This document shows positions 54,226 to 63,118 of a stretch of 64,000 nucleotides of DNA, piece by piece. The translations under genes were made by a program, and so were the position numbers. The first letter of the stretch is position 1; each line of letters begins with the position of its first letter. The notes under the pieces are model-generated. The model worked only from the letters and a program-made list of their open reading frames with translations, ran no database searches and was not told the DNA's origin. Source of the stretch: Hoeflea_A sp963921345 (GTDB lineage Bacteria; Pseudomonadota; Alphaproteobacteria; Rhizobiales; Rhizobiaceae); assembly GCA_963921345.3 (NCBI GenBank), contig CAWUFE020000007.1:3162001-3226000 (forward strand), written 5' to 3'.

Positions 54226-55214
54226 TCGCCGGATTCCGCCTTGCCGAAACGCAGGAACAGGCTGTCGAGCCCCGGTTCTCGGAACCGCACCTCCTTGATG
54301 CGCAATTTCGTCTCGTGCAGCGCCTCCGTCAGTTCCGCCTGCCGGTGCGTCGATGCGCTGATCATCCGGCTCCACTCCAGACCGGAGGGGTGCTCGGCAA
54401 AGCGCAGCCGGCGCATCATCGCGCGGGTTTCGTCCGACGCCGGTTCGTAGAGGTCGACGTGCAGTTCGCGCCGGTCGGCAAAGGCGGCCCAGAGAAGGGC
54501 GGCAGGACTGCCGACCGGCGACAGAACGCCGTCGCGCAGGAAACCGACGCGATCGCACAGCGTCTGGGCCTGGTCGAGATCGTGGGTCGCCAGCAGCACC
54601 GCCAATCCAGCGTGGCTCAGGTCGCGTATGACGCTGTGAAGTGTGTTGCGCGCATCGATGTCAACGCCGACGGTTGGCTCGTCGAGGATCAGCAGCGTCG
54701 GCCGGTGGACCAGCGCCGCTGCGATATTGACACGCCGTTTCCAGCCGCCGGACAGGCTGTGCACCGGATCGTCGACGCGCCTGGTAATTCGCGTCGCCCG
54801 CATGGCGAATTCCATCGCCCGGGACGTGTCGCGGCGCGACAGGCCGGAAAGCCGGCCGAACGCCATGAGGTTTTCCCGGGCCGTCAGATGCGGATAGAGG
54901 GCGATTTCCTGTGGAACGAGGCCGATTCGGCGCAGAGCCCGCCGCTCGCGATTGCTGCGGCCGGAGATGAAAATGTCGCCGGCGGAGGATCTGAGGCGTC
55001 CGCAGATCGCCCTGATCAACGTTGTCTTTCCGGCCCCGTTGGGACCGAGCAGTCCGAAAATCTCGCCGCGCCCGACGACCAGTTGCAGACCCTTGAGCAC
55101 CGGCTGATCGCCATAGCTGACGGCAAGCGGTCCGACGTGAAGCGCCGGCGGTACGTCATTGGCAGCGGGTAGCGCCCGGCCGCTGTCTTTCGTTCGCTGC
55201 GTGTCCGGCATCAT
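54222..55214 (-). CDS. ABC exporter ATP-binding protein
   Basis: 330 aa. Walker A GPNGAGKTTLIRAICG, Q-loop GLVPQEIALYPHLTARENL, signature HSLSGGWKRRVNIAAALVH, Walker B LLILDEPTVGVDIDARN, switch His LLATHDLDQAQ. Drug/antibiotic-exporter subtype (DrrA-like) with a C-terminal extension of about 80 residues. Located 15 bp upstream of the crtE stop on the same strand, suggesting cotranscription after crtE. Confidence 0.92.
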   Translation of the reverse strand: MMPDTQRTKDSGRALPAANDVPPALHVGPLAVSYGDQPVLKGLQLVVGRGEIFGLLGPNGAGKTTLIRAICGRLRSSAGDIFISGRSNRERRALRRIGLVPQEIALYPHLTARENLMAFGRLSGLSRRDTSRAMEFAMRATRITRRVDDPVHSLSGGWKRRVNIAAALVHRPTLLILDEPTVGVDIDARNTLHSVIRDLSHAGLAVLLATHDLDQAQTLCDRVGFLRDGVLSPVGSPAALLWAAFADRRELHVDLYEPASDETRAMMRRLRFAEHPSGLEWSRMISASTHRQAELTEALHETKLRIKEVRFREPGLDSLFLRFGKAESGE

Positions 55215-55229
55215 CGGTCCCGTTCGAAA

Positions 55230-56153
55230 TTATGCCTTCGAACCGAAGATGTTGTCCACCAAAGACTGCAAGCGGGCAGGCTCGACGCCACTACGCTCCA
55301 GCGCCGCCATCGCCTGCTGCAGATGGCCCTCGCAGGAGAGCCTGGCGGCCTGCTTGCCGGACAGCGAGACGAGCGTCGGCGTACCGGCGTCCTGACCGAC
55401 ATCCTTGCCGGCCGTCTCGACGCTGGCTGTCGAATCGATCAGGTCGTCGGCCGTCTGAAACGCCAGTCCGACATGCTTGGCGAATTCCTTCACGGCCTCC
55501 ACGGAACCGGGATCGAGCCCCCCGCAAAGGGCACCGATATGGGCGGAGGCGACGAAGAGAACGCCGGTTTTCAGCCAGTTGAGGCTCTCGATCGGCGCCG
55601 CACGGTCGAAATCCGCCCGTTGATGCAAATCGATTTCCTGACCTGCGATCATGCCGTCGGAGCCGATCGCTCCGCTCAGCACCTCGAGCGCTCCCGTCTT
55701 GAGCGCCGCATCGGCATCCGGATGTTCCGCGACGACGCCGAAGGCGCGATTGAGCAGTCCGATGGAGGCCAGAATGGCCGTCGCCTCACCGAATTCCCGA
55801 TGAGTCGTCGGCCGGCCGCGGCGCAAACGGGCGTCATCCATGACAGGAAGGTCGTCGAGGATCAGCGACGCGGTGTGCACCATTTCGACCGCACAGCCCG
55901 CGTCGATGGCAAACGACCGGCCCGGCCCGCCTGCGGCTTCCGCGACCAGAATGCACAGCAGCGGGCGGACCCTTTTTCCGGAGCCGAGCAGGCTGTAGCG
56001 CATGGCCTTGTGCAGCCGATCCGGCTGCCGGTCCGCCGGGGGCAACAGCTGCTCCAGGCGACCGTCGATCTCGGCTCGAAGCGCGGCGCTTCCGCCGGAC
56101 GCCCGATCATCGGCTCGTTTCAAGCTCTCCGCAAAAGGATTGATGTGGTCCAT
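55230..56153 (-). CDS. crtE: Geranylgeranyl diphosphate synthase
   Basis: 307 aa. First Asp-rich motif LILDDLPVMDDARLRRGRPTTH (DDxxxxD), second TADDLIDSTAS, and GSGKRVRPLL near residue 57. Chain-length set by residues before the first motif; the alignment fits GGPP or FPP synthases, with cluster context favouring GGPP. First gene of the minus-strand crtE-exporter unit, divergent from fni with 241 bp between. Confidence 0.93.
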   Translation of the reverse strand: MDHINPFAESLKRADDRASGGSAALRAEIDGRLEQLLPPADRQPDRLHKAMRYSLLGSGKRVRPLLCILVAEAAGGPGRSFAIDAGCAVEMVHTASLILDDLPVMDDARLRRGRPTTHREFGEATAILASIGLLNRAFGVVAEHPDADAALKTGALEVLSGAIGSDGMIAGQEIDLHQRADFDRAAPIESLNWLKTGVLFVASAHIGALCGGLDPGSVEAVKEFAKHVGLAFQTADDLIDSTASVETAGKDVGQDAGTPTLVSLSGKQAARLSCEGHLQQAMAALERSGVEPARLQSLVDNIFGSKA

Positions 56154-56394
56154 CCCCCGTCAATATCCGTCGGTTGGGCCGTGCCCAATCGTCACCCCGG
56201 TTCAACTCAAATCGACACTGCACTCCGCAGCAAGTTGGACGGATGGAGCACAACCGCGCAACCCAAAAAACGCACTTGACCAATCAACAATTCATTCCGC
56301 CTACTATATGGCCAGATTAAGTTTATAATGTCATCCACACCGAGGATCCTGCCTGTAGCGTGACCGAACCTGTTTTCCGACCCCCGGCTCTCCG

Positions 56395-57417
56395 ATGCTG
56401 ACGGACCGAAAAGACGAACACCTCTCGGTGGTGCTCGGCGAGCGGTACCGGAGATCCGACAAGACGACCGGGTTCGAAGCAATCGAATTCGTTCACTGCG
56501 CCCTTCCCGAGCTCCACCTTGACGCCGTCGATGTCACTACGTCGTTCCTCGGCAAACGGATCAGTGCGCCGCTGCTCGTCAGCTCGATGACCGGCGGACC
56601 GGAGCGGGCGACTGCGATCAACGAAAACCTGGCGCGGGTTTGCGAGGCATTGCAGTTGCCGTTTGCCGTCGGCTCGCAGCGGGTCGCAATCGAGGAAGGT
56701 CGGACAGGCGGTCTGGACGGAACGCTGCGCCGGCTCGCTCCCTCTGTGCCGATCCTGGGCAATCTCGGCGCCGCGCAGCTCAATCGAGGATTCGGAGCCG
56801 ATGAAGCGCAGCGCGCCATCGACATGATTGGCGCCGATGCGCTCTACATCCATCTCAATCCGCTGCAGGAGGCCGTTCAGCCGGAGGGCGATCGGGACTG
56901 GTCGGGCCTGTTCGACAAGATCGCCGCCGTCGCTGCCGCATTGCCCGTGCCGGTCGCCGTCAAGGAAGTGGGTTCGGGGATTTCGGCGCCGCTGGCGCGA
57001 CGCCTGGTCGATGCCGGAATAACCATCATCGACGTCGCCGGGGCGGGAGGAACCAACTGGGCCGCGGTCGAAGCGGCGCGCATGGAAGATCCGCAGCAGG
57101 CTCGGCTTGCCAATGCCTTTGCCGACTGGGGCATCCCGACGGCCAATGCGGTCTTCGAAGTCCGGTCGGAGTGCCCGGATGCCACAGTGATCGCGTCGGG
57201 CGGCATCCGCTCGGGCATCGACATCGCCAAGGCCGTCCGCACCGGAGCGGATCTGGCCGGCCAGGCCGCCGGCCTATTGCGCGCGGCGAACGAATCGCCG
57301 GAAGCGCTGATTGCGCATTTCGAGACGACGATCGCGGAACTTCGCATCGCCTGCTTCTGCACCGGTTCGGCGGACCTCGCAGCCTTGAGAACCGCCGAAT
57401 TGCAGAGTCCTGCGTAG
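56395..57417 (+). CDS. fni: Type 2 isopentenyl-diphosphate isomerase (FMN)
   Basis: 340 aa. Start motif RKDEHLSVVLGERY, then GGPERATAINENLARVCE, PFAVGSQRVAIE, AAQLNRGFG, LYIHLNPLQEAVQPEGDRDW and GGIRSGIDIAKAVRTGADLAG are those of Fni/Idi2, which uses FMN and NADPH. It supplies DMAPP for GGPP synthesis and so belongs functionally to the carotenoid cluster. Converges with the cytochrome b561 gene, 1 bp apart. Confidence 0.93.
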   Translation: MLTDRKDEHLSVVLGERYRRSDKTTGFEAIEFVHCALPELHLDAVDVTTSFLGKRISAPLLVSSMTGGPERATAINENLARVCEALQLPFAVGSQRVAIEEGRTGGLDGTLRRLAPSVPILGNLGAAQLNRGFGADEAQRAIDMIGADALYIHLNPLQEAVQPEGDRDWSGLFDKIAAVAAALPVPVAVKEVGSGISAPLARRLVDAGITIIDVAGAGGTNWAAVEAARMEDPQQARLANAFADWGIPTANAVFEVRSECPDATVIASGGIRSGIDIAKAVRTGADLAGQAAGLLRAANESPEALIAHFETTIAELRIACFCTGSADLAALRTAELQSPA

Positions 57418-57418
57418 A

Positions 57419-57952
57419 TCAGCGGGAAAACCACATGCGGCGAAGCGAGCCGTCGCGCAAGGCGAACTGATGATAGAGCGCGGCGCCACCGTGCAGCAGC
57501 AGCAGAGCGATCAGCAGGCGGGCGCCCAGCCCGTGCGGCAGACGCGGCGGATACAGTTCGAAATCGGGTAACGCAGCCGGGTCGCCAGCGAAGATGACCG
57601 GTGCTGCGCCGGACAGCACCAGCATGCCGACACCGCTGGCCGCCATGCCCAGCAAAATGATGTAGAACAGCAGGTGGACGACGCGGGCGGTCCTTTCCTG
57701 CCAGGCAGGACCGGAGACCGGATCCGGCTTGCTGTCGGCGAAGAGCCACCAGGCAATGCGCGCCAGGGTCAGCAAGAGTACGGCGATGCCGGCCGGCACG
57801 TGGATGCGCAAGGCCATGGCCTTTGCGGCATCGCCCGCCGCGGCGTCGGCGCGAAATCCGGACGCCAGCAGAACCAGGATCAGAATCGCGCTGAGCCAGT
57901 GAATGGCAACCGCCACCGATCCGTAGGATTGAGTCGAGCTTCGCAACGTCAT
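57419..57952 (-). CDS. Cytochrome b561 family membrane protein
   Basis: 177 aa from ATG 57952. Four membrane segments; heme ligand His are likely in VAIHWLSAILILVLLASG, LRIHVPAGIAVLLLTLARIAWW, VVHLLFYIILLGM and LLHGGAALYHQFALRDGSLRRMW. Diheme b-type electron carrier, possibly accepting electrons from quinol for periplasmic reactions. It starts 7 bp after the EF-hand protein gene (same strand), so the two may work together. Confidence 0.9.
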   Translation of the reverse strand: MTLRSSTQSYGSVAVAIHWLSAILILVLLASGFRADAAAGDAAKAMALRIHVPAGIAVLLLTLARIAWWLFADSKPDPVSGPAWQERTARVVHLLFYIILLGMAASGVGMLVLSGAAPVIFAGDPAALPDFELYPPRLPHGLGARLLIALLLLHGGAALYHQFALRDGSLRRMWFSR

Positions 57953-57959
57953 GACGGCC

Positions 57960-58730
57960 TCAATCGGTCCTGACGACCCGGTACAGCGCGGCATTGAAAC
58001 CGAGCCCGTCGACCGGCGCCAGACCGACTTCGCGGCGCATTGCTGCCGTGGCCGCGGCAAAGGACTCCGGGTCGCGCCATCTGGCGATGTTGATCAGCTG
58101 GAAGCGGGCATCCGGAAGCAGCGACCGATGCAGCGCCGTCGACAGATAGCCCGGCTGCTCCTGCAGAAAGTCGCGAGCCGCCTCCCACATGGCGATGGTT
58201 TCGTCGAGCTTCTGCGGCGGCACCTCGAAGACGTTGATGAGCGTCACCGGGTCGGGCTGGGTCAGTGCCGCATTCATCGCCGCGATGATGCGCAGGCGGC
58301 GAGTGAAAGTGTCGAAATCGAGCGGTTCAGTGCCGCCTTGATTGGCCGCATAGAAATCGGCGGTCTGGGACATTGCCTGCTCGGCCGACGACAGCAGACC
58401 GTCGCTGTTCTTGTCCCAGAACACGAACACCGCCGAACGGGCGTCACGCAGCGCCTCGGCCTTGTCGCGCGCTTCGGCGACGGCACGCCAGCCCATGTCC
58501 CAGGCCATGTATTCATCGAAACTCACGGTCCCGTCGTCATCGGCGTCCTGGGACAGCATGACCAGACCGCGGAACTGATCGATCTCGCGATGCGAAACGC
58601 GCCCATCGCCATTGGCGTCGACAGCTTCGAACGCCGTCCGGTTGACGGCGGTCAATTCCGGATCGAGCGCCAGTGCCGGCGAGCCGGCGAGGCCAAGCGC
58701 CAGAGGCAGGGCGAAGAACAGATTTTTCAT
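57960..58730 (-). CDS. Secreted EF-hand protein with C-terminal ABM-like domain
   Basis: 256 aa from ATG 58730. Signal peptide MKNLFFALPLALGLAGSPALA. Three calcium-binding loops: DANGDGRVSHRE, DADDDGTVSFDE and DKNSDGLLSSAE (canonical D-x-N/D-x-D-G pattern). From about residue 160 a ferredoxin-fold region VTLINVFEVPPQKLDETIAMW ... YLSTALHRSL ... FQLINIARWRDPESF matches antibiotic biosynthesis monooxygenase (ABM) domains. This fusion of EF-hands and ABM is unusual. Operon with cytochrome b561; divergent from the MarR regulator. Confidence 0.85.
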   Translation of the reverse strand: MKNLFFALPLALGLAGSPALALDPELTAVNRTAFEAVDANGDGRVSHREIDQFRGLVMLSQDADDDGTVSFDEYMAWDMGWRAVAEARDKAEALRDARSAVFVFWDKNSDGLLSSAEQAMSQTADFYAANQGGTEPLDFDTFTRRLRIIAAMNAALTQPDPVTLINVFEVPPQKLDETIAMWEAARDFLQEQPGYLSTALHRSLLPDARFQLINIARWRDPESFAAATAAMRREVGLAPVDGLGFNAALYRVVRTD

Positions 58731-58759
58731 ATCGGTTTCCTTTCCTTCGAGCAATTTAC

Positions 58760-58793
58760 ATAGCATGCTATATATCATTGCATAGCTAGCTAT
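58760..58793. promoter_or_regulatory. Paired 12-bp palindromes (MarR operators)
   Basis: ATAGCATGCTAT at 58760-58771 and ATAGCTAGCTAT at 58782-58793, both perfect palindromes with centres 22 bp apart (two helical turns), between the EF-hand gene and the divergent marR-type gene. Pattern and position suggest cooperative repression of both promoters. Confidence 0.7.
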
Positions 58794-58812
58794 TCAAGTG
58801 CTACTCAAATAC

Positions 58813-59247
58813 ATGACTTTCGACAAAGACAGCTCCGCCGGTTACCTGGCCAATCACATGGCGCGGTTGTTCGCCCAGGCGCTGCAGGAACGCATCAAGC
58901 CGCTGGGGATCGTCACCGGACAGTTTCCGGCGCTCCTTGCGCTGTGGGAGAGCGACGGGCTGACCCAGAAGGAACTGGTCGCCAAACTCGACATCGAACA
59001 GGCGACCATGGCCAACACGTTGTCGCGCATGGAGCGCGACGGGCTGATCCGCCGCACCCGTCACCCGACCGACGCCCGGGCGCAGCAGATCTGGCTGACA
59101 CCAGGGGCGAAATCGATCCGCGACGCGGCCTATCGGGCCGCGGATCAAACCAATCAAAAGGCACTATCCGACCTTTCGCCGGAGGAGCGCGGGCTGTTTG
59201 TCGAATTCATGGGTCGGGTGATCGGAGGCCTGCAGGCTCCCCGGTGA
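58813..59247 (+). CDS. MarR-family transcriptional regulator
   Basis: 144 aa from ATG 58813 (GTG at 58798 possible). Winged helix: QFPALLALWESDGLTQKELVAKLDIEQATMANTLSRMERDGLIRRTRHPTDARAQQIWLTPGA; DxRxxx-type wing is in DARAQQ. Faces the EF-hand/b561 operon across two palindromes, so probably represses it and itself. No Cys for redox sensing, so a ligand is more likely. Confidence 0.9.
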   Translation: MTFDKDSSAGYLANHMARLFAQALQERIKPLGIVTGQFPALLALWESDGLTQKELVAKLDIEQATMANTLSRMERDGLIRRTRHPTDARAQQIWLTPGAKSIRDAAYRAADQTNQKALSDLSPEERGLFVEFMGRVIGGLQAPR

Positions 59248-59251
59248 ATCC

Positions 59252-60190
59252 TCAACCGGTTCGTCCCGCGATCAGGTACGAGCCGACGACAAGCACAATT
59301 GCGCCGGTCACACCGATGGCCGAGACCGGGTCCGTCGAAAAGAGGTCAGGACGAAAATATACGGTCAATTCGGCAAAGCCCAAGGCGATCAATGGAACCG
59401 TCGACAGGACCGCGCTGATCTTCGTCGCTTCCCAGTGCTGCAAGGCTTCGGCATAGCAGCAATAAGCACCCAGGGTCGTGACCACACTGAACAGCAGCAT
59501 GGCGACGCCGGACCAGTGCAAATCAATACCAAGCGGAATGTTTTCGGCGGAGATCGGCAGCAGCACAAGGGCGCCGGCCACGAACGCCATCATCGAAATC
59601 TGCAACGAGCTGAAGTTCAGCAACAATTGTTTTTGGGCCAGGGAGTAAGCCGCCAAGGCGGCGGCCGAACAGACCAGAATGACCACCCCCAGCGAATATT
59701 CGGTAACGGAGCCGAAAAGCTCGACGAGCCTGTCGTGGAAGAACAGGGCAAGCCCGGCGACAATGGCGATCAACCCGACGACCTGCGTTCCCGTGAAGCG
59801 CTCCTTGAAGATGAATATTCCGCCCAGGATCACGAACACAGCGTTGAGTTGTATCAGGAGCTGGGCGGGCCCGGGGCCGACGATGTCCACGCCCATCGCA
59901 TAGGTGACGTAGTTTACGCAAAGCCCGATACAGATGATGGCCAGCAGGACGGCAGACTTGCCGTCGATGTCTCGCAGCCGGGAGAGCTTTCCGCCGATCG
60001 ACAATACTGCGAACAAGATCGCAAAGGCCAGGCTCAGCCGATACCAGCTGATGGTGTAGGCATCCAGGTGGCCCACAAGGACCTTCAGCACCGTGGGCAG
60101 CATCCCCCAAAGCAGCGCTGCGATGAGCGTCAGGAACAGCCCATATCTCCAGCGACCGGTTGTTGTATGAATTTTGTCAATTCGATTCAT
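59252..60190 (-). CDS. EamA-family transporter
   Basis: 312 aa from ATG 60190, ten hydrophobic segments in two EamA repeats (LIAALLWGMLPTVLKVLVG ... ; VVILVCSAAALAAYSLAQKQLLLNF ...). A longer open frame to 60544 exists but its N-terminal part is not membrane-like. DMT exporters of this family move amino acids or other metabolites; no substrate can be named. Converges with the MarR gene, 4 bp apart, so the link is positional only. Confidence 0.88.
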   Translation of the reverse strand: MNRIDKIHTTTGRWRYGLFLTLIAALLWGMLPTVLKVLVGHLDAYTISWYRLSLAFAILFAVLSIGGKLSRLRDIDGKSAVLLAIICIGLCVNYVTYAMGVDIVGPGPAQLLIQLNAVFVILGGIFIFKERFTGTQVVGLIAIVAGLALFFHDRLVELFGSVTEYSLGVVILVCSAAALAAYSLAQKQLLLNFSSLQISMMAFVAGALVLLPISAENIPLGIDLHWSGVAMLLFSVVTTLGAYCCYAEALQHWEATKISAVLSTVPLIALGFAELTVYFRPDLFSTDPVSAIGVTGAIVLVVGSYLIAGRTG

Positions 60191-60661
60191 TCGATCCGAT
60201 CCATCGTTTGGGGAAAGCCTGCCGGCCGGGTTCGCGACGGCAAACGCCATCGTGAATGTCTGCTGACCTGCAGTCACACCACTTCGCCGCTTGGTTTGAG
60301 CAATTGCCGCGCCTGCGAGAATCAGTGCGGCTGCCCGCTGCCGGGAACGGGCACATCTGGCGAGAGACTTCACATGCAATCCGGCCGCCGGGCAGCGCGG
60401 ACGTCGTCCGCCGATGTCCCGGCGGCCGATCGCAAGGTTCCATAGTCCCCGAATTGGAGGGTCGATTCCGCTTGTGCTCTCGGGAACCCACTGCTGCTGT
60501 TCAGCATGATCCTCGCCTCGCTGGAGGATCATGGCTGCACCCATTTTTAGTGGTATTTTTGGTGCGAAAGAAGCCTAAAATTGAGAAGCATGCGATGCCG
60601 GGACAGCATCGCCGAGCCCGAACAACAGGCTCGGAGGCACCCCGCCGCGATGCGGGCGGCC
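60191..60661. other. 471-bp gene-less stretch with inverted repeats
   Basis: No convincing coding sequence. It holds a 9-bp perfect inverted repeat ATGATCCTC / GAGGATCAT (60505-60531) and, nearer the ugpE stop, stem-loops GCGATGC / GCATCGC and CGAGCC / GGCTCG around 60590-60635 that could end the minus-strand ugpE transcript. The promoter for the EamA gene should be in its left part. Confidence 0.5.
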
Positions 60662-61477
60662 TCAGTCCCGCTCGCCGACCAGACCCTTGATCAGCCACTT
60701 CTGCAGGAGCACGACCACGGCGACGGGCGGAAGCATGGCGAGGATCGCCAGCGCCATGCCGTAATTGGTCGACGAACCGAAGCGTTCGATGCCGCGCACC
60801 AGGGTGAAGTAACCCTCGCCGGTGGTGGTGATCATCAGCGGCCACAGATACTGGTTCCAGCCCTGGACGAAGGTGACGACGAACAGCGCCAGTATCATCG
60901 GTCGCGACACCGGAACCAGGATATCGACCAGAAATCGCAGCGGTCCGGCACCGTCGATGCGCGCCGCCTCCTGCAGCGAGTTCGGTACCGATTTGAAGAA
61001 CTGGCGGAAGAAGAAGGTGCCGATCGCGGCCGCCAGCAGAGGCAGAATCAGGCCGCTATAGCTGTTGAGCATGCCAAGGGTCTGCACCACGGTGAAGCTG
61101 GGCAGGATGCGGGTCTCGATGGGCAGCAACAGGCTCGCGAAAATGAGCCAAAAAAGAAAAGAAGCGAAACGCAAACGAAAATAGACCAGTGCATAGGCCG
61201 AGAGCACGGACAGAATGCACTTGCCGATGGCGAAGCCGAATGCCAACACCGCCGAGTTGATCGCCATGCCGCCAGCGGTGATCGTCTGGCTGAAGCCGGC
61301 CTTGGTCGTCAGCAGGGTTCCGTAGACCTGCGTGAACTGCCCTCCCCATCCGAGCTGCAGCCCTTCGCGGGAAATGGTTGCGTTGTCGTAGGTCGACGTC
61401 AGGAACACCGCGAGAACAGGCAGGAGCATGAACAGCGAGCCGGCAATCAGGATCAGATGATCAACAAGTTTCTTCAC
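60662..61477 (-). CDS. ugpE: sn-Glycerol-3-phosphate-type ABC transporter permease (UgpE)
   Basis: 271 aa from GTG 61477 (VKKLVDHLILIAGSLFMLLPV); ATG 61582 would add 35 residues of non-typical sequence. Six membrane segments and the EAA coupling loop LQEAARIDGAGPLRFLVDILVPVSRP near residue 180. The GWNQYLWPLMITTTGEGYFTLVRGI segment matches UgpE closely. It lies on the opposite strand from ugpB-ugpA instead of after ugpA as in E. coli ugpBAEC. A second copy beyond the window cannot be excluded. Confidence 0.85.
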   Translation of the reverse strand: MKKLVDHLILIAGSLFMLLPVLAVFLTSTYDNATISREGLQLGWGGQFTQVYGTLLTTKAGFSQTITAGGMAINSAVLAFGFAIGKCILSVLSAYALVYFRLRFASFLFWLIFASLLLPIETRILPSFTVVQTLGMLNSYSGLILPLLAAAIGTFFFRQFFKSVPNSLQEAARIDGAGPLRFLVDILVPVSRPMILALFVVTFVQGWNQYLWPLMITTTGEGYFTLVRGIERFGSSTNYGMALAILAMLPPVAVVVLLQKWLIKGLVGERD

Positions 61478-61588
61478 AGCGCCCGTGCCCGCCCGCCTGC
61501 CAGTGCCGCACGCATGGGTGCGCGCCGTGCAACTGTCACGAATCGACGCCCGGGACAACACGACCCGCGAAATATTTCGCATTTTTTC

Positions 61589-61628
61589 GTGTCACAAAAG
61601 CTTCATCCTTTTGACATTGGCCTGTCAC
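61589..61628 (+). promoter_or_regulatory. Pho box of four 11-bp units upstream of ugpB
   Basis: GTGTCAC (61589), GCTTCAT (61600), TTGACAT (61611) and CTGTCAC (61622), each followed by 4 bp, give exact 11-bp steps, matching the PhoB direct-repeat consensus CTGTCAT-N4. The third unit also resembles a -35 (TTGACA). It lies 92 bp upstream of ugpB and 111 bp from the divergent ugpE start, so may serve both. PhoB control of ugp genes is known from E. coli. Confidence 0.75.
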
Positions 61629-61720
61629 TTGCCATAGCGTAGCTACTGTCGTCCGCGACCGACAGGCCCTGGAGCTTTGTCGCTAACGGGGTCAATCCGA
61701 CAAACTCTGGGGAGACGCAT

Positions 61721-63037
61721 ATGACCATACGCAATCTTTTCGCTGGCGCCATGGCTACCGCCATGTCCGTCTCATTTGCAATGCCGGCATTTGCCGTGAC
61801 CGAAATCACCTGGTGGCACGCCATGGGCGGCCAGCTCGGCAACACCGTCAACGACATCGCCGAAAAATTCAACGCGTCGCAGTCCGACTACAAGATCACG
61901 CCCGTCTTCAAGGGCACCTATGAAGAAACCATGACAGCCGGCATCGCCGCGTTCCGCGCCGGCGAGCAGCCCAACGTCATTCAGGTCTTCGACGCCGGCG
62001 CCGCGACGCTGATCGGCGCCAAGGGCGCCGTCATCCCGGCCCAGGACCTGATGAAAGAGAACGGCGTGCCGTTCGACATCGAGGACTACATCTCCGGCGT
62101 TCGCTATTTCTACGCCGACAGCGCCGGCAAGATGATTGGCATGCCGTTCAACTCCTCGACCCCGATCATGTACTACAACGAGGATGCGCTGAAGAAGGCC
62201 GGCGTGACGCCGCCGAAGACCTGGGAAGAGTTCCAGTCGGTTACCGCGCCGAAGCTGAAGGAAGCGGGCTATGTGCCGATGTCGCAGTCGCACCTGCCGT
62301 GGATCTTCACCGAAAACTTCTATTCGCGTCACAACCTGGAATTCGCCACCAAGGCCAATGGCTATGAATCCGGCACGCCGGTCATGCTGCTGAACGCCGA
62401 TCCGATCAAAGGCCATTTCACGGCCGTCAAAGAATGGTTGGATAATGGCATGTTCGGTTGGTACGGCACCGGCTGGACCGACAACCAGAAGCCGTTCAAC
62501 GAAGGCCAGGTCGCGATCTGGCTCGGCTCTTCCGGCTCGTTCGGCGGCGTCAAGGCATCCGCGAAATTCCCGTTCAACGCGACCTTCCTCCCCTATTGGG
62601 AATCGCTCGTCAAGGAACCGACCCAGACCTTCATCGGCGGCGCCGCGCTGTTTGCCATGTCCGGCAAGCCGGCAGACGAGAACAAGGCCGTTGCCGAGTT
62701 CTTCCGTTTCCTGACCTCGCCGGAAATCCAGTATTTCTGGCACCGTGAGACCGGCTATGTGCCGATCACCACGGCGGCCTACGACCTGGCCAAGAAGGAA
62801 GGCTACTACAAGGAAACGCCGCAAGCCGAGGTTGGCATCGAGCAGCTGACCCAGAAGGCCGGCGAGTGGACCAAGGGCTATCGCCTCGGCTTCTACGTGC
62901 AGATCCGCGACGTCATGAACCGCGAATACGGCAAGATCTTCTCCGGCGAGAAGGACGTCGATGCGGCCTTTGCCACCATCGAGGAAGAATCCAACAAGCT
63001 GCTTGAGCGCTTCGCCAAGTCGATGGGCAGCAACTGA
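61721..63037 (+). CDS. ugpB: sn-Glycerol-3-phosphate-binding periplasmic protein
   Basis: 438 aa. Signal peptide MTIRNLFAGAMATAMSVSFAMPAFA. The mature N-terminus TEITWWHAMGGQLGNTVNDIAEKFNASQ is nearly diagnostic of UgpB, and GMPFNSSTPIMYYNEDALKKAG and AFRAGEQPNVIQVFDAGAATL support it. Delivers sn-glycerol-3-phosphate or glycerophosphodiesters to the UgpAE channel. Start behind GGGGAGA. Expression is probably phosphate-starvation-induced through the Pho box. Confidence 0.94.
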   Translation: MTIRNLFAGAMATAMSVSFAMPAFAVTEITWWHAMGGQLGNTVNDIAEKFNASQSDYKITPVFKGTYEETMTAGIAAFRAGEQPNVIQVFDAGAATLIGAKGAVIPAQDLMKENGVPFDIEDYISGVRYFYADSAGKMIGMPFNSSTPIMYYNEDALKKAGVTPPKTWEEFQSVTAPKLKEAGYVPMSQSHLPWIFTENFYSRHNLEFATKANGYESGTPVMLLNADPIKGHFTAVKEWLDNGMFGWYGTGWTDNQKPFNEGQVAIWLGSSGSFGGVKASAKFPFNATFLPYWESLVKEPTQTFIGGAALFAMSGKPADENKAVAEFFRFLTSPEIQYFWHRETGYVPITTAAYDLAKKEGYYKETPQAEVGIEQLTQKAGEWTKGYRLGFYVQIRDVMNREYGKIFSGEKDVDAAFATIEEESNKLLERFAKSMGSN

Positions 63038-63070
63038 CAACTGGTATATAATTACCTGTCATAACCACAG

Positions 63071-63092
63071 GCGGGGCGCCGAGGCGCCCCGC
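63071..63092 (+). promoter_or_regulatory. GC stem-loop between ugpB and ugpA
   Basis: Perfect 10-bp stem GCGGGGCGCC / GGCGCCCCGC with a 2-nt loop in the 81-bp gap; no T-tract. Third example in this window of a stem-loop after a binding-protein gene, as for malE-malF-type processing that protects upstream mRNA. Confidence 0.65.
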
Positions 63093-63118
63093 AGCGGCAC
63101 TTTGGGGAGGCGCCACGC

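Noticed and set aside
60191..60544. Long N-terminal extension of the EamA transporter
   Set aside because: The extension is not membrane-like and the family start lies at ATG 60190.
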